Part shown: positions 9,068-20,746 of the stretch, in pieces | Numbering within the stretch: the first letter of the stretch is position 1 | Layout: every line of letters begins with the position of its first letter | Assembly (NCBI GenBank): GCA_026936325.1 | Contig: JAPTHN010000015.1 | Coordinates: 2,754,117-2,818,116 of the forward strand | Source: Platynereis dumerilii | Taxonomy: Eukaryota > Annelida > Polychaeta > Phyllodocida > Nereididae | Direction of reading: 5' to 3' | DNA: 64,000 bases | The notes under the pieces: model-generated | Told to the model about the DNA's origin: nothing | The model's database searches: none | Seen by the model: only the letters and a program-made list of their open reading frames with translations | Translations under genes and position numbers: made by a program

Positions 9068-11990
9068 CGATGAGCCCTCTCCCCCATTATCAGGCTGTCC
9101 GGCCCTTTTGCCTGGTCCTCCCGAGGTCTTGTATCCATCCCTCCAAATTTATTCCCAAAATCCCCCTTCTTTGTTCATACTTTCTTACATTCCCCTCCAT
9201 GTTTATCTGCATTGAGCATAAACGTGACGTCACACACCTGCATTGCAGTGGCTACATTCCACCACAGTGCCACCCCACCCAAATTCATCAACCCCCACAC
9301 ATTCCACAGTAAGCTTAAGCCACGTCAGCACCCTACTCAGCAGGGCGCGCCTACCCAGGCAGCCACAGGCCACCAGCTGCAGTGATACCACCCCTTGCAT
9401 CCACTGCAGACACACAGTCCACAGCATACTGCCCATCACCCCACTGCTCCACAGCTACTAGCCCACTCTCAGCCAGCTATTCCAGCAGTGATCACTTACT
9501 TACCCCTTCCTTCCCACCACTATCAAAGCCATACAATTCCACTTTATCTTAAATCCTACACCCCCTGCCCTCTTACTTTGGACTCCGTCCATCCCTCCGT
9601 CCGTCCTAGGTAAATTCTTTCTGGCTTTACTCTAAAGCTTCTTCCCCAATGCCATCGTCCTATTTTTCCCTATTGCCAGTATTGCTCCCATAGCCAACCG
9701 CCACGAAAGTCACTTTGCTTCCACAATCCATTCACTCCTGCCATCACTCAGTCCCCACAATAGCCAAAAAACTCCTCATCAACTACGAGATCCAACCAAA
9801 ACCTAGAAACCATCCATCCATCAATTTCATCGTGAGACAGGCTGTTGGACACTAGGGCGCCAACCACCAACATACACCACTTCACTTTGGGCAGCGCCTC
9901 CATTCTGGACCAGGACCACCACCCCGGATTGGGCATCCCACACCTCAGCCAGGACCCCATCCTCGGACCCACGAACCACACTTGGCACCGGACCAGAAAT
10001 TGGGCTTCAGCCACTTCCAAAGAACCAACCACTCCACTGGCAGCCATCGACCAACCAATGGATTCATCAAATAATTTCTTTAGACCCAGGTAGGACCACA
10101 CAACTTTCTATCATTTTTAGAGTCAGTCAGTCGATAGGGAAGTACTTTACAGGAGCAGACACCCACATCAATCACTAGGGTATACAGACATGTTGCAACT
10201 ATAGATTTAGGCTACACACATAGCAGTGCTCCTGTACATAGTAATAGCTAGTGACAGGGCTGCATGGTTTTGCTGTGAATTCTATTCTCTAAGCTGCACG
10301 CTTCTTTGCAGCAAATCTTTTCTATCCAAGGTCAAAAGTCCAGACCACCATTTCTCTTCTACAGTCCCACCCTACACGGTCAATAGATGGTCCTTCCCAC
10401 CCACTGAAGGTCCACTCCCCAAGCCTATTACCCACTCTCATCCCAGCACATCTCAGTCAAGCAATCAATCCACAATCCACCTCAATCATCCACTAGCCCA
10501 CTCAATTATAAAGAATCCCCCCCTCCCAATCCCAAACATATCCAATCAAACCCCCCCACCCCCCCCAAATTCCCCTGGCAATCCTAGACCGCCCCCCCAT
10601 ATTGTCCCAGCCAACCCCCCCCATATTGTCCCATCCAGCCATTCACAGCCCTCTTTCCCACCATTGCCCTTCTCCAACCCCCCAGTCACTATATTGCACA
10701 TATTCCTTGTTATTCCAGTCCAATACCATATACCCCCCCCCAATCCATCACCCCCCCCCCCCAACTATCAGCACCGGTCCATCCACTCTACCTCCAGTCC
10801 ACCGACTCCCTTGACCACATTCTAATAATTGATTAAGGCCATCCCATTGCACAGCTACCTAGCCCATACGTCCTTTATTTACCCTGACTTAGTCCCATCT
10901 CACCACCCACCCCCCCCCCCTTCCCTTTTTTCCTGGTTCCATAGGACTCTGCCAAATCACCACATAGTCTGCCCAACGAGCCCCTGTCCAAAACAATCAC
11001 CCCAGCCCTCCCCTCCCCCCCCCTTCCCCCCCTCCCCACAGATCCTCAATCACTCAACTTTCTCAAACAGAACCACCAGCCCCCCCCTCTCTCCCTCTCT
11101 TTTACGCCCCAGCAGTAAGCTCAACCCCAGCATTCGCTTGGCATTCCGATTGCCCCTGCCTTCACCCTCAGCCATAACTCACAGGGCATATACCACACCT
11201 TGTGCCATAAATCCCTACAAACCCTTCTGCCAAAGCTATACCCCTGCGTGACCTTTGCCAATTTTCCAATTTACCCTTACGATCAAAGATCATCTGTTGA
11301 CCAGCTGTATCTCCCAAAACTCCTTTTCTACTTTGTGTTTGCTCTATCACTGTGCTCTTTCCGTGCATGATATATATATACATGTCAACCATATGAATAA
11401 GGTGTTAGCACATACTGTTGTTCGGTACATTTCTCCCAATGATTCACATGTTATGACTTAGTATCATATGACACCCCCTGGGTAATCCATCACACACTGG
11501 TGCAAGTATCTTAGGTTCCTTTTCGAATTAGCTTGTATAGCACTATGACTGCAGTAATGATCCATTGAGCACCCATCTACTCATCTGAAGTGAGCCCTCC
11601 TCTCCCCAGTCGTTCTTATATCAGTGGTATGATTCTGATACAAACACACCATACTGTTTAGAGCACGCAGCGATCGTTATGTCGTTTACTTAGACGCAAG
11701 CAGGCAATATTGCAGTTAGAATGTAATTGTAGGAAAGTGTTCCATGAAGATATATAATATTACACGTGCGTGCCCTTGCTGCCCCAGGAATGTACCCCAT
11801 GATCAAGTTCCCTCCCCTACTATCCACCCATAAAATTGGTAGCACATGTGGCTAGGTCAAGCACAAACCATCCATAAGTTTGACATTCAAAGCCCCATAG
11901 CATTCCACAATCAATCACTGCAGTACTGAGTTTCCACTTACTGGCCACATGCCATTCCCATAGCTCTGCATGTTTTAAGACACTTTCTAT
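9068..11990 (+). other. Long C-rich leader of the retroelement
   Basis: About 2.9 kb between the primer site and the first substantial ORF. It is very rich in C on the plus strand, with many runs of 6-12 C. Open frames at 10226-10825 and 10829-11251 encode only Pro/Ser/His-rich low-complexity sequence and are probably by-products of composition. Possible splice donors are TAG|GTAAAT near 9609 and CAG|GTAGGA near 10090. Such donors could serve subgenomic messages for the downstream genes. Confidence 0.55.
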
Positions 11991-13004
11991 ATGTCGGTCG
12001 AATTAGCAGATCTTTCTATCGATCAGTGGCTTATTAAACTGCGCATTGAAATTAAAACAGCCATAACATTAAATTTATTTACCAGAAGGGAATACCAACG
12101 CTTTAAAGATCCCATTTCACAAATCTTTCAATTCTGGAAACTCAATAGACAGAAGCTAGGCCACACCACCTGGCATGCCCATGATGTTATTCTTTTCCAA
12201 ACAGGAGTAATAGAAGTACCCCTTACTCAGCAAGATAATATCAGAGACACCCTTTTTCATTGCTATCAACAATACCTTCAAGATAACAACCCTGAATGGC
12301 TATGCCCTTCCCATATCATTATGTCGGATGTTGGTGAGCATGAACGGCTAGACGAACCCAATCAAAAACAAGAGCATACACCACCTGGCCCAGAAGCCCA
12401 CCTTGGCGAAGCCAACCCACAGCAGCACACTCCTGCAGCTCAGAACATTATAGCACCCCCACCCCCCCCTGAAGACGACCAAACCTTACAAACACCACAA
12501 CAACAAGACGAGGCCAATCAATCACAAAACCAACATATAGACGACAGCAATCACTCATTACAGAGTGAGGCTGAACACGACACCACGCGATACACTGACT
12601 TTGACGACGACGACACTCAAAATCTTGATAAGGAAATATCACACCAAGCAAGAGACCAGCCCCCAGAGCATTTTAACGACCCCGCAAATACCACCACAAA
12701 TCACCCACCCCAGGTACCACCACCAGACAACGCAGAAGCAGCACCAGTCGATTTGACCTTTGCCACTGCCACTAACCCTTCAGGGCAAGACCTCCACCCC
12801 TCTCCTACTGGCCCAGCAATTGACCCAGTCCCAGGGCAGCACCCTGAAGTGCACCTCATTAGAGACTCACCACCGCAACAATTAGACCAAGAGCAATTAC
12901 AAAACATAGCCCAAATATTCGCAAACACTACGCAACAATCACAACCCACTGATACCAACCCGCCTCCCATATCTTCCTTTGGTCTCACCCGCCATCGCTC
13001 CTAG
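11991..13004 (+). CDS. Unrecognised ORF upstream of gag, with N-terminal globular domain
   Basis: 337 aa from a true ATG (MSVELADLSIDQWL). Residues 1-115 look globular and largely helical: IDQWLIKLRIEIKTAITLN, an FQFWKLNRQKLG segment and LQDNNPEWLCP. The remaining 220 residues are disordered and rich in Pro, Gln, Asn, Asp and Thr. It lies just upstream of gag in another frame. Its position would fit a matrix-like or gag-associated protein, but no motif proves this. I recognise no family. How it relates to gag in expression is unresolved. Confidence 0.6.
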   Translation: MSVELADLSIDQWLIKLRIEIKTAITLNLFTRREYQRFKDPISQIFQFWKLNRQKLGHTTWHAHDVILFQTGVIEVPLTQQDNIRDTLFHCYQQYLQDNNPEWLCPSHIIMSDVGEHERLDEPNQKQEHTPPGPEAHLGEANPQQHTPAAQNIIAPPPPPEDDQTLQTPQQQDEANQSQNQHIDDSNHSLQSEAEHDTTRYTDFDDDDTQNLDKEISHQARDQPPEHFNDPANTTTNHPPQVPPPDNAEAAPVDLTFATATNPSGQDLHPSPTGPAIDPVPGQHPEVHLIRDSPPQQLDQEQLQNIAQIFANTTQQSQPTDTNPPPISSFGLTRHRS

Positions 13005-13096
13005 ACAATATCCACACAGCCATTTCTTCGCAGCCATCAGTCACCTTTATACACAACCCCGTTCAAGCACCCTATTCAGTAGCAGATAGATTAAAT

Positions 13097-15352
13097 TTGG
13101 AAACCCATAGACCTAATCTCTACTTGCCTGAAGGTCAAAACCAACCACCCACCCATTTTGTAAACCCTACTTTTCCCCAGTCATCTTCTCCCCTACACAC
13201 GGATCAAAACACCTTTAACTTTCAACTCCCCCCACAACAGGATCAACAACCGCAACAGCCCCCACCCTCCTCAGTCAACACCAATCATCCAACAATTACA
13301 CAAGCAACAAGCCTTCCAGCCTCTCAAGTGCAGCCCCAAGACGCTTCAGCAGTTCATTTCACAGTCCCACGTGTTACTCATAATCCCCAGCCTCCTCGCA
13401 CCACAAAGGCCCTATTCCCCCCTCCCACCCCTGGTTGGAACAGACCTAAGGTCACTGGACCCAGGCCAGGCCCTTCACACAGACCCGACACCCCTCCTCC
13501 TTCCAATACATCCATGCACCCTAGTCACATAGGCCAATCCCCCCAGCTTAGACAGCCTACAACAGCCACAACAATGGCTGCCAATAATTATCAGCCACCA
13601 TCAGGAGACCAGCTCCTGTATGGCTCAGCATCCCAGCGACCTCAAGCTGACCCCCCAATGTATAACAACCTGCCACCCCACACCCAACAATATGCTCCTG
13701 ACCAGCCTCAGGACCTCTCTCATACCAATAATGATCACCAGCATGCCTCCAATTCCCATCAATACAACACCTTCCACCCACAAGCACCACCACCCAATTT
13801 GACCAGCACTTATGCCACTTCTCAACAACAACAGCAACAACCTCCACAACAACAACAGCAACAACAAACAGCAACAGCAACAGCAACATATGCTCCCCCA
13901 GCACTCATACACACTCCCTCTACACATTCATCCCAATTGACAGACCCTTCCTACCATCCGCAAGCAAATACTCCCTCCCATAGCCAAGTACAAGTTGTTA
14001 CCAGAAAACTCAACTTTTCGGAAATGAAACCGCCCACATTCTCAGGGGAATCTGACTCCCAGAATCCCTCAGAGTGGTGGTGGAAGTTTGCGGATTATGT
14101 CCATCTTCACAAATGTAACGATGAAGAGACTCTCGAGAGGCTCCGTCTGCTCAGTTCAGGCCTATGTAGGTCCTGGGTTCGATCCCTCAAACCGATGCCC
14201 CTACCGGAGCTCGAAAAGACATTTTTGGCTAAGTTTTCTCTGCTTCGCAGCAGGGCAGCAATCTTAGAAGCTCTTTCACAGAAAAAGATTTCTTATGGGG
14301 ACAATGTTAATAAATACCTGGAGAACATACAGGAACTAGTTGGCAGGCTAGGTCTCCCCGAGTCCGTGGCAACCCTATACTTCCGCCGCGGACTCCCAGC
14401 GTCAGTACAGCAAAGCCTGCAAGTCATGCCTGATACAACTCCCTTGGCAGACTTAGTTCCCATAGTTCAAAACATTCTTGAAAAAGAAACAATAGCCCAC
14501 CATCTTGACCTCAAGCCCACCACTCAACCAACCTATGACACAGGAGCAAACAATCCTCTCTTGCTGGCCGTCCAAGAAGTAGTTCGCCAAATGTCACAAC
14601 CAGCCACAAATTCGCAAACAGCCCTACCCACTCCCACCCAGTATGAACCACCAATAGTGGTTAATCAAGCACCACCTAGCCAGTCCTACCACCCTCCAAC
14701 AACACAGCAATACCAGTACCCACAACAGACCCAATATCAGCCTTTGCCACAGCCAATTCAGTATACACACCAGCATCCAGATCAATTCCAGGCCACACAG
14801 TCATATCAATCCCCTCCTCAGCAATCCTATCAATCTCCTTCGCAACAACCAATTCAACAACAGCAACCATTTCCACAGCAACAGCCCATCCAACAGCAAC
14901 AACCCTTCCAACAACAACAACCCAATCCTTACCAAGATCCAAACCCACCACTCTCCACTCAACAGCAACAACCATCCTATTACACGTCTCCCCAGGACAA
15001 CAGGAGAGACATGTCACAGGTTAGATGCTACAATTGTCAACAGCTAGGGCACATCCGATATTATTGTCCATACAACCGTCAGAATGCATACAATCAGCCC
15101 CAACAATATGATTCATACCCATCCCAAAGGCCCAGGGGTATGCGACCTGCATACCAACAACAAAATGGACGTCGACCACCAATGCGCCCTCAAAGATCAC
15201 CAGATAATAGACCACCACCTGACAGACAGGGCCCTCCTCAGAACTCCAATTACAATAGACAGCAGCGTGCTAATTCAAATAATCAGGGCAATTTTCGCAA
15301 CAACCAGAATCGTCCCCAACAGCCATACAGACCACCCAGAAACTCAGCATGA
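13097..15352 (+). CDS. gag: Gag polyprotein (capsid plus CCHC nucleocapsid)
   Basis: About 751 aa as delimited here. The first codon of the stated span is TTG, so the true start is uncertain. Residues 1-300 are Pro/Gln/Asn/His-rich and include poly-Gln near 240-260. Residues about 305-465 form a Ty3-type capsid: MKPPTFSGESDSQNPSEWW, then the helices W-V-R-S, FLAKF, YLENIQELVGRLGLPES and FRRGLPASVQQSL. A second Gln/Pro/Tyr-rich linker follows. A zinc knuckle CYNCQQLGHIRYYC (CX2CX4HX4C, residues 644-657) and a basic Arg/Gln/Asn-rich tail complete it. It is expected to build the particle and bind RNA. Gag is longer than the usual 300-500 aa of Ty3 elements because of the low-complexity arms. Confidence 0.9.
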   Translation: METHRPNLYLPEGQNQPPTHFVNPTFPQSSSPLHTDQNTFNFQLPPQQDQQPQQPPPSSVNTNHPTITQATSLPASQVQPQDASAVHFTVPRVTHNPQPPRTTKALFPPPTPGWNRPKVTGPRPGPSHRPDTPPPSNTSMHPSHIGQSPQLRQPTTATTMAANNYQPPSGDQLLYGSASQRPQADPPMYNNLPPHTQQYAPDQPQDLSHTNNDHQHASNSHQYNTFHPQAPPPNLTSTYATSQQQQQQPPQQQQQQQTATATATYAPPALIHTPSTHSSQLTDPSYHPQANTPSHSQVQVVTRKLNFSEMKPPTFSGESDSQNPSEWWWKFADYVHLHKCNDEETLERLRLLSSGLCRSWVRSLKPMPLPELEKTFLAKFSLLRSRAAILEALSQKKISYGDNVNKYLENIQELVGRLGLPESVATLYFRRGLPASVQQSLQVMPDTTPLADLVPIVQNILEKETIAHHLDLKPTTQPTYDTGANNPLLLAVQEVVRQMSQPATNSQTALPTPTQYEPPIVVNQAPPSQSYHPPTTQQYQYPQQTQYQPLPQPIQYTHQHPDQFQATQSYQSPPQQSYQSPSQQPIQQQQPFPQQQPIQQQQPFQQQQPNPYQDPNPPLSTQQQQPSYYTSPQDNRRDMSQVRCYNCQQLGHIRYYCPYNRQNAYNQPQQYDSYPSQRPRGMRPAYQQQNGRRPPMRPQRSPDNRPPPDRQGPPQNSNYNRQQRANSNNQGNFRNNQNRPQQPYRPPRNSA

Positions 15353-15379
15353 CAATTTCAGCCTTTTTGCGAACAGTTC

Positions 15380-18300
15380 ATGACATCACTGGAAACGATA
15401 TGGGAAGACAATGATTTTGACACGCTCTATGTCAACGACTCTGACATGACACATGACAGGGCCACTGACTCACCAACAACACAATCAGAACAGCAAATAA
15501 GTCAAACCCACCAAGAGGCTGTTGATTCCATACTTCAACAGGCCATGTATCATACCTTTACCCTGCCTCAGCCCCTCCAACCCCTACAAATTGTCCTCAA
15601 AAACCACAATCTTATCCCCACAACTTTACCAGACGGCACACGTTTCTTTACGTTGCTGGATTCTGGGAGTACCCACAGTTTAGTCAATCACTCTGTAGTG
15701 CAAAGAAGCCCATTTTTGCAGTCCCTTCCTGTCTCCCAGGCTTCGCCAATAGAGCTCACAGTAGGCAATGGAAATTCAGTATTTATCTCATCTTACATAC
15801 ATTTTGTGGCCCAATTTGGAACATGCAAAGTTCCAATCAAAGCGTACATCTTAAAAGTTGACAGCCCCATTGCTTGTGTTATGGGCCAGGATGCTCAGAT
15901 TCAATTTAACTGCACTTATAAACCAGCTCAGAACATCATTTCGGTGTCAATTGATACAATTTTACTTTCAATTGCACGAGACACACCAGTGTCCATACAG
16001 GAGTCAGCTCAGCTCCCAGTGCAAGTTAACATGTTTCACCAATATTTCACAGGGACCTTTGAAATTTTTTATAGCAATGCTTTAGCCCAGGGCTCTGATC
16101 CCAGGGCTGATATCTCATTGTGCGATGGGTCAGGCAAGATAACAGTGAATAATAAAACTGGCATGCCACTCCTGTTTGAAGAAGGACAAGTGGTGGCACG
16201 CATCGCTCTTGAGGTCCCTTTCTTCACAGCTCCAGACCCCACCCCAGACCCCTCCTCAGGGCCAACGGATCATGATGGTCACAACAACACATCGGCGACT
16301 CATGATGAATCAGACACCAACTTTGTCATCATTGATAGAGGCCCAGATGCCGCGGGACCACAGCCATATCCTGACTTCAGCAACATGACACCTCAACAGC
16401 GACGTGACACCCGACTAGAGAAATTCCCATGGCTAGCCGAGGATGACCCCAGACTCACCATGACTGAAGCAGACATCGTAGACAAGCAATTGCAGTTAAA
16501 AGGCTGTGACATGTCTAATGAACAAATTGAGCAACTCCGCCAAGCCATCCTGCGACACTCACCAGTTTTCAGCTTATACGACCAGATAGGCTCACTCAAC
16601 AGGTATCTTGTGGACCTTACAACTGACATCATAGCTGAGTGCAAGTTCAAAGCGAAGCCCTACGTGACGTCCAGTCAGGACGTTAAAATCGTCCAGCAAC
16701 AAGTTAAAAAGCTCCTGCAACTTGGCATATTCTCTCGCCAGCTGCCAGAATCATCATCATCCCTTTTTCTGGTCAGGAGATCAAAGTCAGAACCTCCGCG
16801 ACTGGTCTCGGACTTCCGCAAGACTAATACAGCCTTTAAGCTCATTCACAGGCCTTGTGCCAACATTGACTCATTTAGGCAGAAGATGGGCAGTCGCCGT
16901 TTCTCCATCGTAAGTTCCTGGGACATTAAAAGTGCGTACCATTCGGTCAGATTGACACCAGAGTCCAGAAAGTACCTCGGCGTCGTGACATACTACAACG
17001 CCGAGTCCCTCTCCTATGCGTGTCTCCCGATGGGCTACTTATCTAGCGCTGCCTACTGGAATGAAATTATGGCTTTAATTACATCAGAACTCCCAGAAAA
17101 ACACGCATCATGCCTCCACTACTACTTCGATGACCTTGTCCTGATGTCGGAAACTGCAGATGAGCATCTGGAGCTCATAGAAGCTGTTCTGGCTCTCTTC
17201 CACAAGCACGGCATGGTACTCAATTTAGCCAAATGTAAATTTGCTACTAGGGACAATTTCCAGTTCCTTGGCTTCGACATTGACCTGACGCCGAAGGAGG
17301 GTCCACGTCTGAAGATACGAAAGTCCAGAAAAGACGCAATTCTCAACCTAGACACGCCAAAGACCAGAAAAGACATCAAAGCTTTCTTGGGAGCAGTTCA
17401 ATTCCTCTCAGCCTTCGTTCCATCCCTGCAGAAGACGGCAGAGCCATTAAACAAACTTCTGCGCAAATCTCAACCGTTTGAATGGTTAGACGAGCAACAA
17501 CAGGCATGGGACACAATCAAGCAGGCATTGACATCCGCCCCAGTGTTAGGCTTCCCAGAACCAACAGGCCAACTCCTGCTGGCGACCGATGCTTCAAGGA
17601 CAGCTTCCGGTTCGGCGTTATACCAGATACAGTCACGCAAAGACCCCCCAGGTCAACACAAGGTCCTCTTGGGCTATGCCAGTCGCCTACATGGCAAACT
17701 GGCCTCACACAACTACAGCATTAGCGAACTGGAACTCCTCGCGGTATTTTTCGGAGCTAAAAGCTTCGACTTCTATTTAAAAGGAACGCCCTTCGTCGTA
17801 ATCACGGACCACGCCCCCCTGGCACAAATTTTCAAGTCCAACAACCATTTTGTGACCCCCAGAATAGCCAGGTTCTATTGGAAACTCAGTGAGTACTCCT
17901 TCACAGTCCTTTACTGCAAACCGGGCACTCCTGAGATAAAATTAGTGGACATGCTCTCCAGACATCCAAATGTCACCTGGCAGGAAGACTCAGACATCAT
18001 CGTCCCAGTGGGAATCGACGACAAGGACCGCAGCCTTACCAGTGCCCTAGCCTCTTTCTTTTGTTTTTCAGACACACACAACAGGCCAATAGTCTCAGAT
18101 CTGTCCACCTACTATGAGAATCTGTATCATGCATTCTCAGGGCATCCAGTTTTCTGTCCAGTCACAACTAGGTCCCAGACCAGAGCAAGACTGAACTCAC
18201 AACAGCAAAAGACCACAAATGCACCTGCTCAATACAGCAACAACCATCCGCAGGCCAATACCACTGGCATGACAAACAACACATCAGCCCAGCCAAATGA

Positions 18301-20296
18301 CAATCATCCGCAACAGAATACATCAGCTGAGCTCATTACCAGTAGACCACCACTGCAGCAGCAACCAGCACCTGCTCAAGTACCATCCAACATTTCGGAC
18401 GCATCACAGGGTCATGCACCGGCCACTGTCATCCAGCCACCAGTGACGGACCTACCCTCAGTCGCCCTACAGGCAGACAGCGTACAAATCCTGTCCAAAA
18501 TGCCACATCAAGCAGAGCTAGAGCCCGCAATCAAGCGCTACATCACAGACGCTTTCCATTATGTCAAAATCCCACAGGACCACCAGTTGTTTGTCCAGGC
18601 TCAGAAAAGAGATCCATTCTTGGGGCCCATTTACAAATACATAGCCTTTAACTCTCTTCCAGCGGCTAAAGGTTTAGCAAACCAAATCGTCCAGCTAGCC
18701 AATCACTTTGCCATCCTGGAAAATTTGCTCTTCCATGTTCAAGCCAGCCCAAAATTTCATGATGTAGTTCTTCGACTGGCTGTTCCAGCCCAATTCATCT
18801 ATGACATCATTGAATTCTTTCACCTCAACATGGGAGCTCATGTCAAGTCAGGTAAAATGTTTGAAACAATTCAGGCCAATTTCTACATCAAAAACCTGAT
18901 GAAATTCATCCAAGATTATGCCAGAACTTGCATTCTCTGCCAGAGGTCCACTCAAGTTTTAGACACACACAAAAATAGACCCATGATTCCCAGAATTCTC
19001 ACAGACTGCACTCCTTTCAGGAAAATTCACTTTGACATCAAGACCTTCCCCCATAGCTCTGCTAAAATCACAAACTGCATTATCCTCCAATGTGAATTTA
19101 GCAAGTTCATCATTGCTGCCCCAATACCCAGCAAGAAGGCTGATGTAGTAGCCAAAGCTTTCATTGAAAAGCTATGCATTCCATACCTCACCCCCCACTG
19201 TGTGGTATGTGACCAGGAGACCTCATTTGTAGGTAAGGTCATGCAAGCTGTTTTCAAGGCCCTGCATGTCCAGTGCCATGTGGTTGCCCCGTATGGCCAC
19301 TCCAGCAACATTGCAGAAAGAGCCATTCAATCAGTATCCAATTTACTTCTCACAATGATAGAATATAGATACTCCCAATGGCCCCAGCTTATCAAATACG
19401 CAGCCAAGACTTACAACTCCCTCCCACATGCATCTACTGGCTATTCCCCAAATTACTTGATCTACCTCAGAGAAGACAGAAACTTGGTTGACATCCAACC
19501 AGAAGCCCTCTCCCTGACTGCAACGTCATATGACCAATACGTCACCAGCATCAAAGACAAGCTTCAATTCCTGAGGCAGCAAGCAGTGAAAGCACACAAT
19601 GCTGTCAAAATTACACAGGCTGCCCAACATGCCAAGAGAGCAGCCAAATTACACACTTTCACAGAAGGTGATTTGGTCCTTCTCCTGGCTCCACAATACA
19701 CAGGAGTCCAGTATTCCAAGAAAATGTCACTCAAATTAATTGGCCCTCTATTCATCAAGACAGAATCACAGCTCAACCGATACGTACTGTCCACCATTGA
19801 TGGCAAAACACTACCAGGAGTGTTCCACATTGGCAGATTAAAACACTGTTGCGTGCGTTCCAAACAGGGAACACCGATCTCAAACTACAGACAGCTGCAG
19901 ACACATATGATATCGGACAACCTCAATCTGAAGGAAATTTCTGCCTCAACACTGGAATTGGACCCAGAACCTCAAGGGCCTGTTTCAAATCAAGCCACAG
20001 CCAGCCACCCAAAGTCCACAGCCCTCACAATCTTGCCTATCAATTTTTCAAAACATCAATCACCTCCCAAAGATTCCACCACATGGCCCATAATGCAGTA
20101 CCAGTTACAGAGCCCCCAGGCATCCATCACCAAGGCCAGGTGGGCCAAAGGTCACCTACAAATCTTCTTAGCTTCAGAAGACCAACAACTGGTTCCAAGT
20201 GATTGGTATTCATTATACCAGGAGCCTGACCTGCACCCACTGTTCAAGCACATAGAACAGCTAAAGCCTACAGGCTCCTCTCCATTTCCAAAATAA
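15380..20296 (+). CDS. pol: Pol polyprotein (PR-RT-RNaseH-IN)
   Basis: 1638 aa from ATG 15380. An aspartic protease with LDSGST is at residue 94. A beta-rich segment follows (205-280). Reverse transcriptase has LVSDFRKTN, SSWDIKSAYHSV, LPMGYLSSAAYW and YFDD at 582-585. RNase H has TDAS with Asp 737, SELELLAV and ITDHAPL. A Pro/Asn/Gln-rich linker covers about 930-1040. Integrase has a zinc site H1148, H1154, C1184, C1187, a catalytic D1219-D1278-E1313 set with 34 residues between the last two, and a GPLF (GPY/F-type) C-terminal module. The order and GPY/F module indicate Ty3/gypsy. Pol is in the same frame as gag and follows it after one stop, an arrangement used with stop read-through in gammaretroviruses and some LTR elements. 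Confidence 0.95.
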   Translation: MTSLETIWEDNDFDTLYVNDSDMTHDRATDSPTTQSEQQISQTHQEAVDSILQQAMYHTFTLPQPLQPLQIVLKNHNLIPTTLPDGTRFFTLLDSGSTHSLVNHSVVQRSPFLQSLPVSQASPIELTVGNGNSVFISSYIHFVAQFGTCKVPIKAYILKVDSPIACVMGQDAQIQFNCTYKPAQNIISVSIDTILLSIARDTPVSIQESAQLPVQVNMFHQYFTGTFEIFYSNALAQGSDPRADISLCDGSGKITVNNKTGMPLLFEEGQVVARIALEVPFFTAPDPTPDPSSGPTDHDGHNNTSATHDESDTNFVIIDRGPDAAGPQPYPDFSNMTPQQRRDTRLEKFPWLAEDDPRLTMTEADIVDKQLQLKGCDMSNEQIEQLRQAILRHSPVFSLYDQIGSLNRYLVDLTTDIIAECKFKAKPYVTSSQDVKIVQQQVKKLLQLGIFSRQLPESSSSLFLVRRSKSEPPRLVSDFRKTNTAFKLIHRPCANIDSFRQKMGSRRFSIVSSWDIKSAYHSVRLTPESRKYLGVVTYYNAESLSYACLPMGYLSSAAYWNEIMALITSELPEKHASCLHYYFDDLVLMSETADEHLELIEAVLALFHKHGMVLNLAKCKFATRDNFQFLGFDIDLTPKEGPRLKIRKSRKDAILNLDTPKTRKDIKAFLGAVQFLSAFVPSLQKTAEPLNKLLRKSQPFEWLDEQQQAWDTIKQALTSAPVLGFPEPTGQLLLATDASRTASGSALYQIQSRKDPPGQHKVLLGYASRLHGKLASHNYSISELELLAVFFGAKSFDFYLKGTPFVVITDHAPLAQIFKSNNHFVTPRIARFYWKLSEYSFTVLYCKPGTPEIKLVDMLSRHPNVTWQEDSDIIVPVGIDDKDRSLTSALASFFCFSDTHNRPIVSDLSTYYENLYHAFSGHPVFCPVTTRSQTRARLNSQQQKTTNAPAQYSNNHPQANTTGMTNNTSAQPNDNHPQQNTSAELITSRPPLQQQPAPAQVPSNISDASQGHAPATVIQPPVTDLPSVALQADSVQILSKMPHQAELEPAIKRYITDAFHYVKIPQDHQLFVQAQKRDPFLGPIYKYIAFNSLPAAKGLANQIVQLANHFAILENLLFHVQASPKFHDVVLRLAVPAQFIYDIIEFFHLNMGAHVKSGKMFETIQANFYIKNLMKFIQDYARTCILCQRSTQVLDTHKNRPMIPRILTDCTPFRKIHFDIKTFPHSSAKITNCIILQCEFSKFIIAAPIPSKKADVVAKAFIEKLCIPYLTPHCVVCDQETSFVGKVMQAVFKALHVQCHVVAPYGHSSNIAERAIQSVSNLLLTMIEYRYSQWPQLIKYAAKTYNSLPHASTGYSPNYLIYLREDRNLVDIQPEALSLTATSYDQYVTSIKDKLQFLRQQAVKAHNAVKITQAAQHAKRAAKLHTFTEGDLVLLLAPQYTGVQYSKKMSLKLIGPLFIKTESQLNRYVLSTIDGKTLPGVFHIGRLKHCCVRSKQGTPISNYRQLQTHMISDNLNLKEISASTLELDPEPQGPVSNQATASHPKSTALTILPINFSKHQSPPKDSTTWPIMQYQLQSPQASITKARWAKGHLQIFLASEDQQLVPSDWYSLYQEPDLHPLFKHIEQLKPTGSSPFPK

Positions 20297-20746
20297 TTGT
20301 ACTCCCCTCCCACCCGCAATATTACATAAAGATAACATCCAACTACTTGCCAAATCAAAATATTTCACTCTCCAATTCCTATTTATTAATTAGGCACACA
20401 GCACCTTTCATATTCACATTCATTTACTGCAGAAGCCTGTGCTTGATTACCCTGCCAACCCCATAGCCCATCAATCACCTTTAGCCTTTTAGCACATTAA
20501 TTTCCCTGACCACAGTTAATCTCTGCACCAAATGCCAGGGAACCATTACTGTCAAAATTCATTTAAGCAGCCCAAAAACCCAAAAGCCAAAACCCACCCT
20601 AGCAAACCCCCCCCCTTAGTTGCCCCAACCCTAAAAAGTTCAACTGGCCTATCACCCCCCCTGTCCTTCATTCCACTGTGGGATACCAACGCGGACACTA
20701 CCAAAGAATTACACACTGTTTTCAACACTCAGCAACACGGATTAAG

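Noticed and set aside
10226-11251. Two ORFs of 199 and 140 codons in the retroelement leader
   Set aside because: Pro/Ser/His low complexity produced by a C-rich strand. No domain and no conserved pattern.
19900-20296. Possible chromodomain at the Pol C-terminus
   Set aside because: The stretch WAKGHLQIFLASEDQQLV followed by SDWYSLYQEP is only faintly similar. The aromatic cage is not evident.
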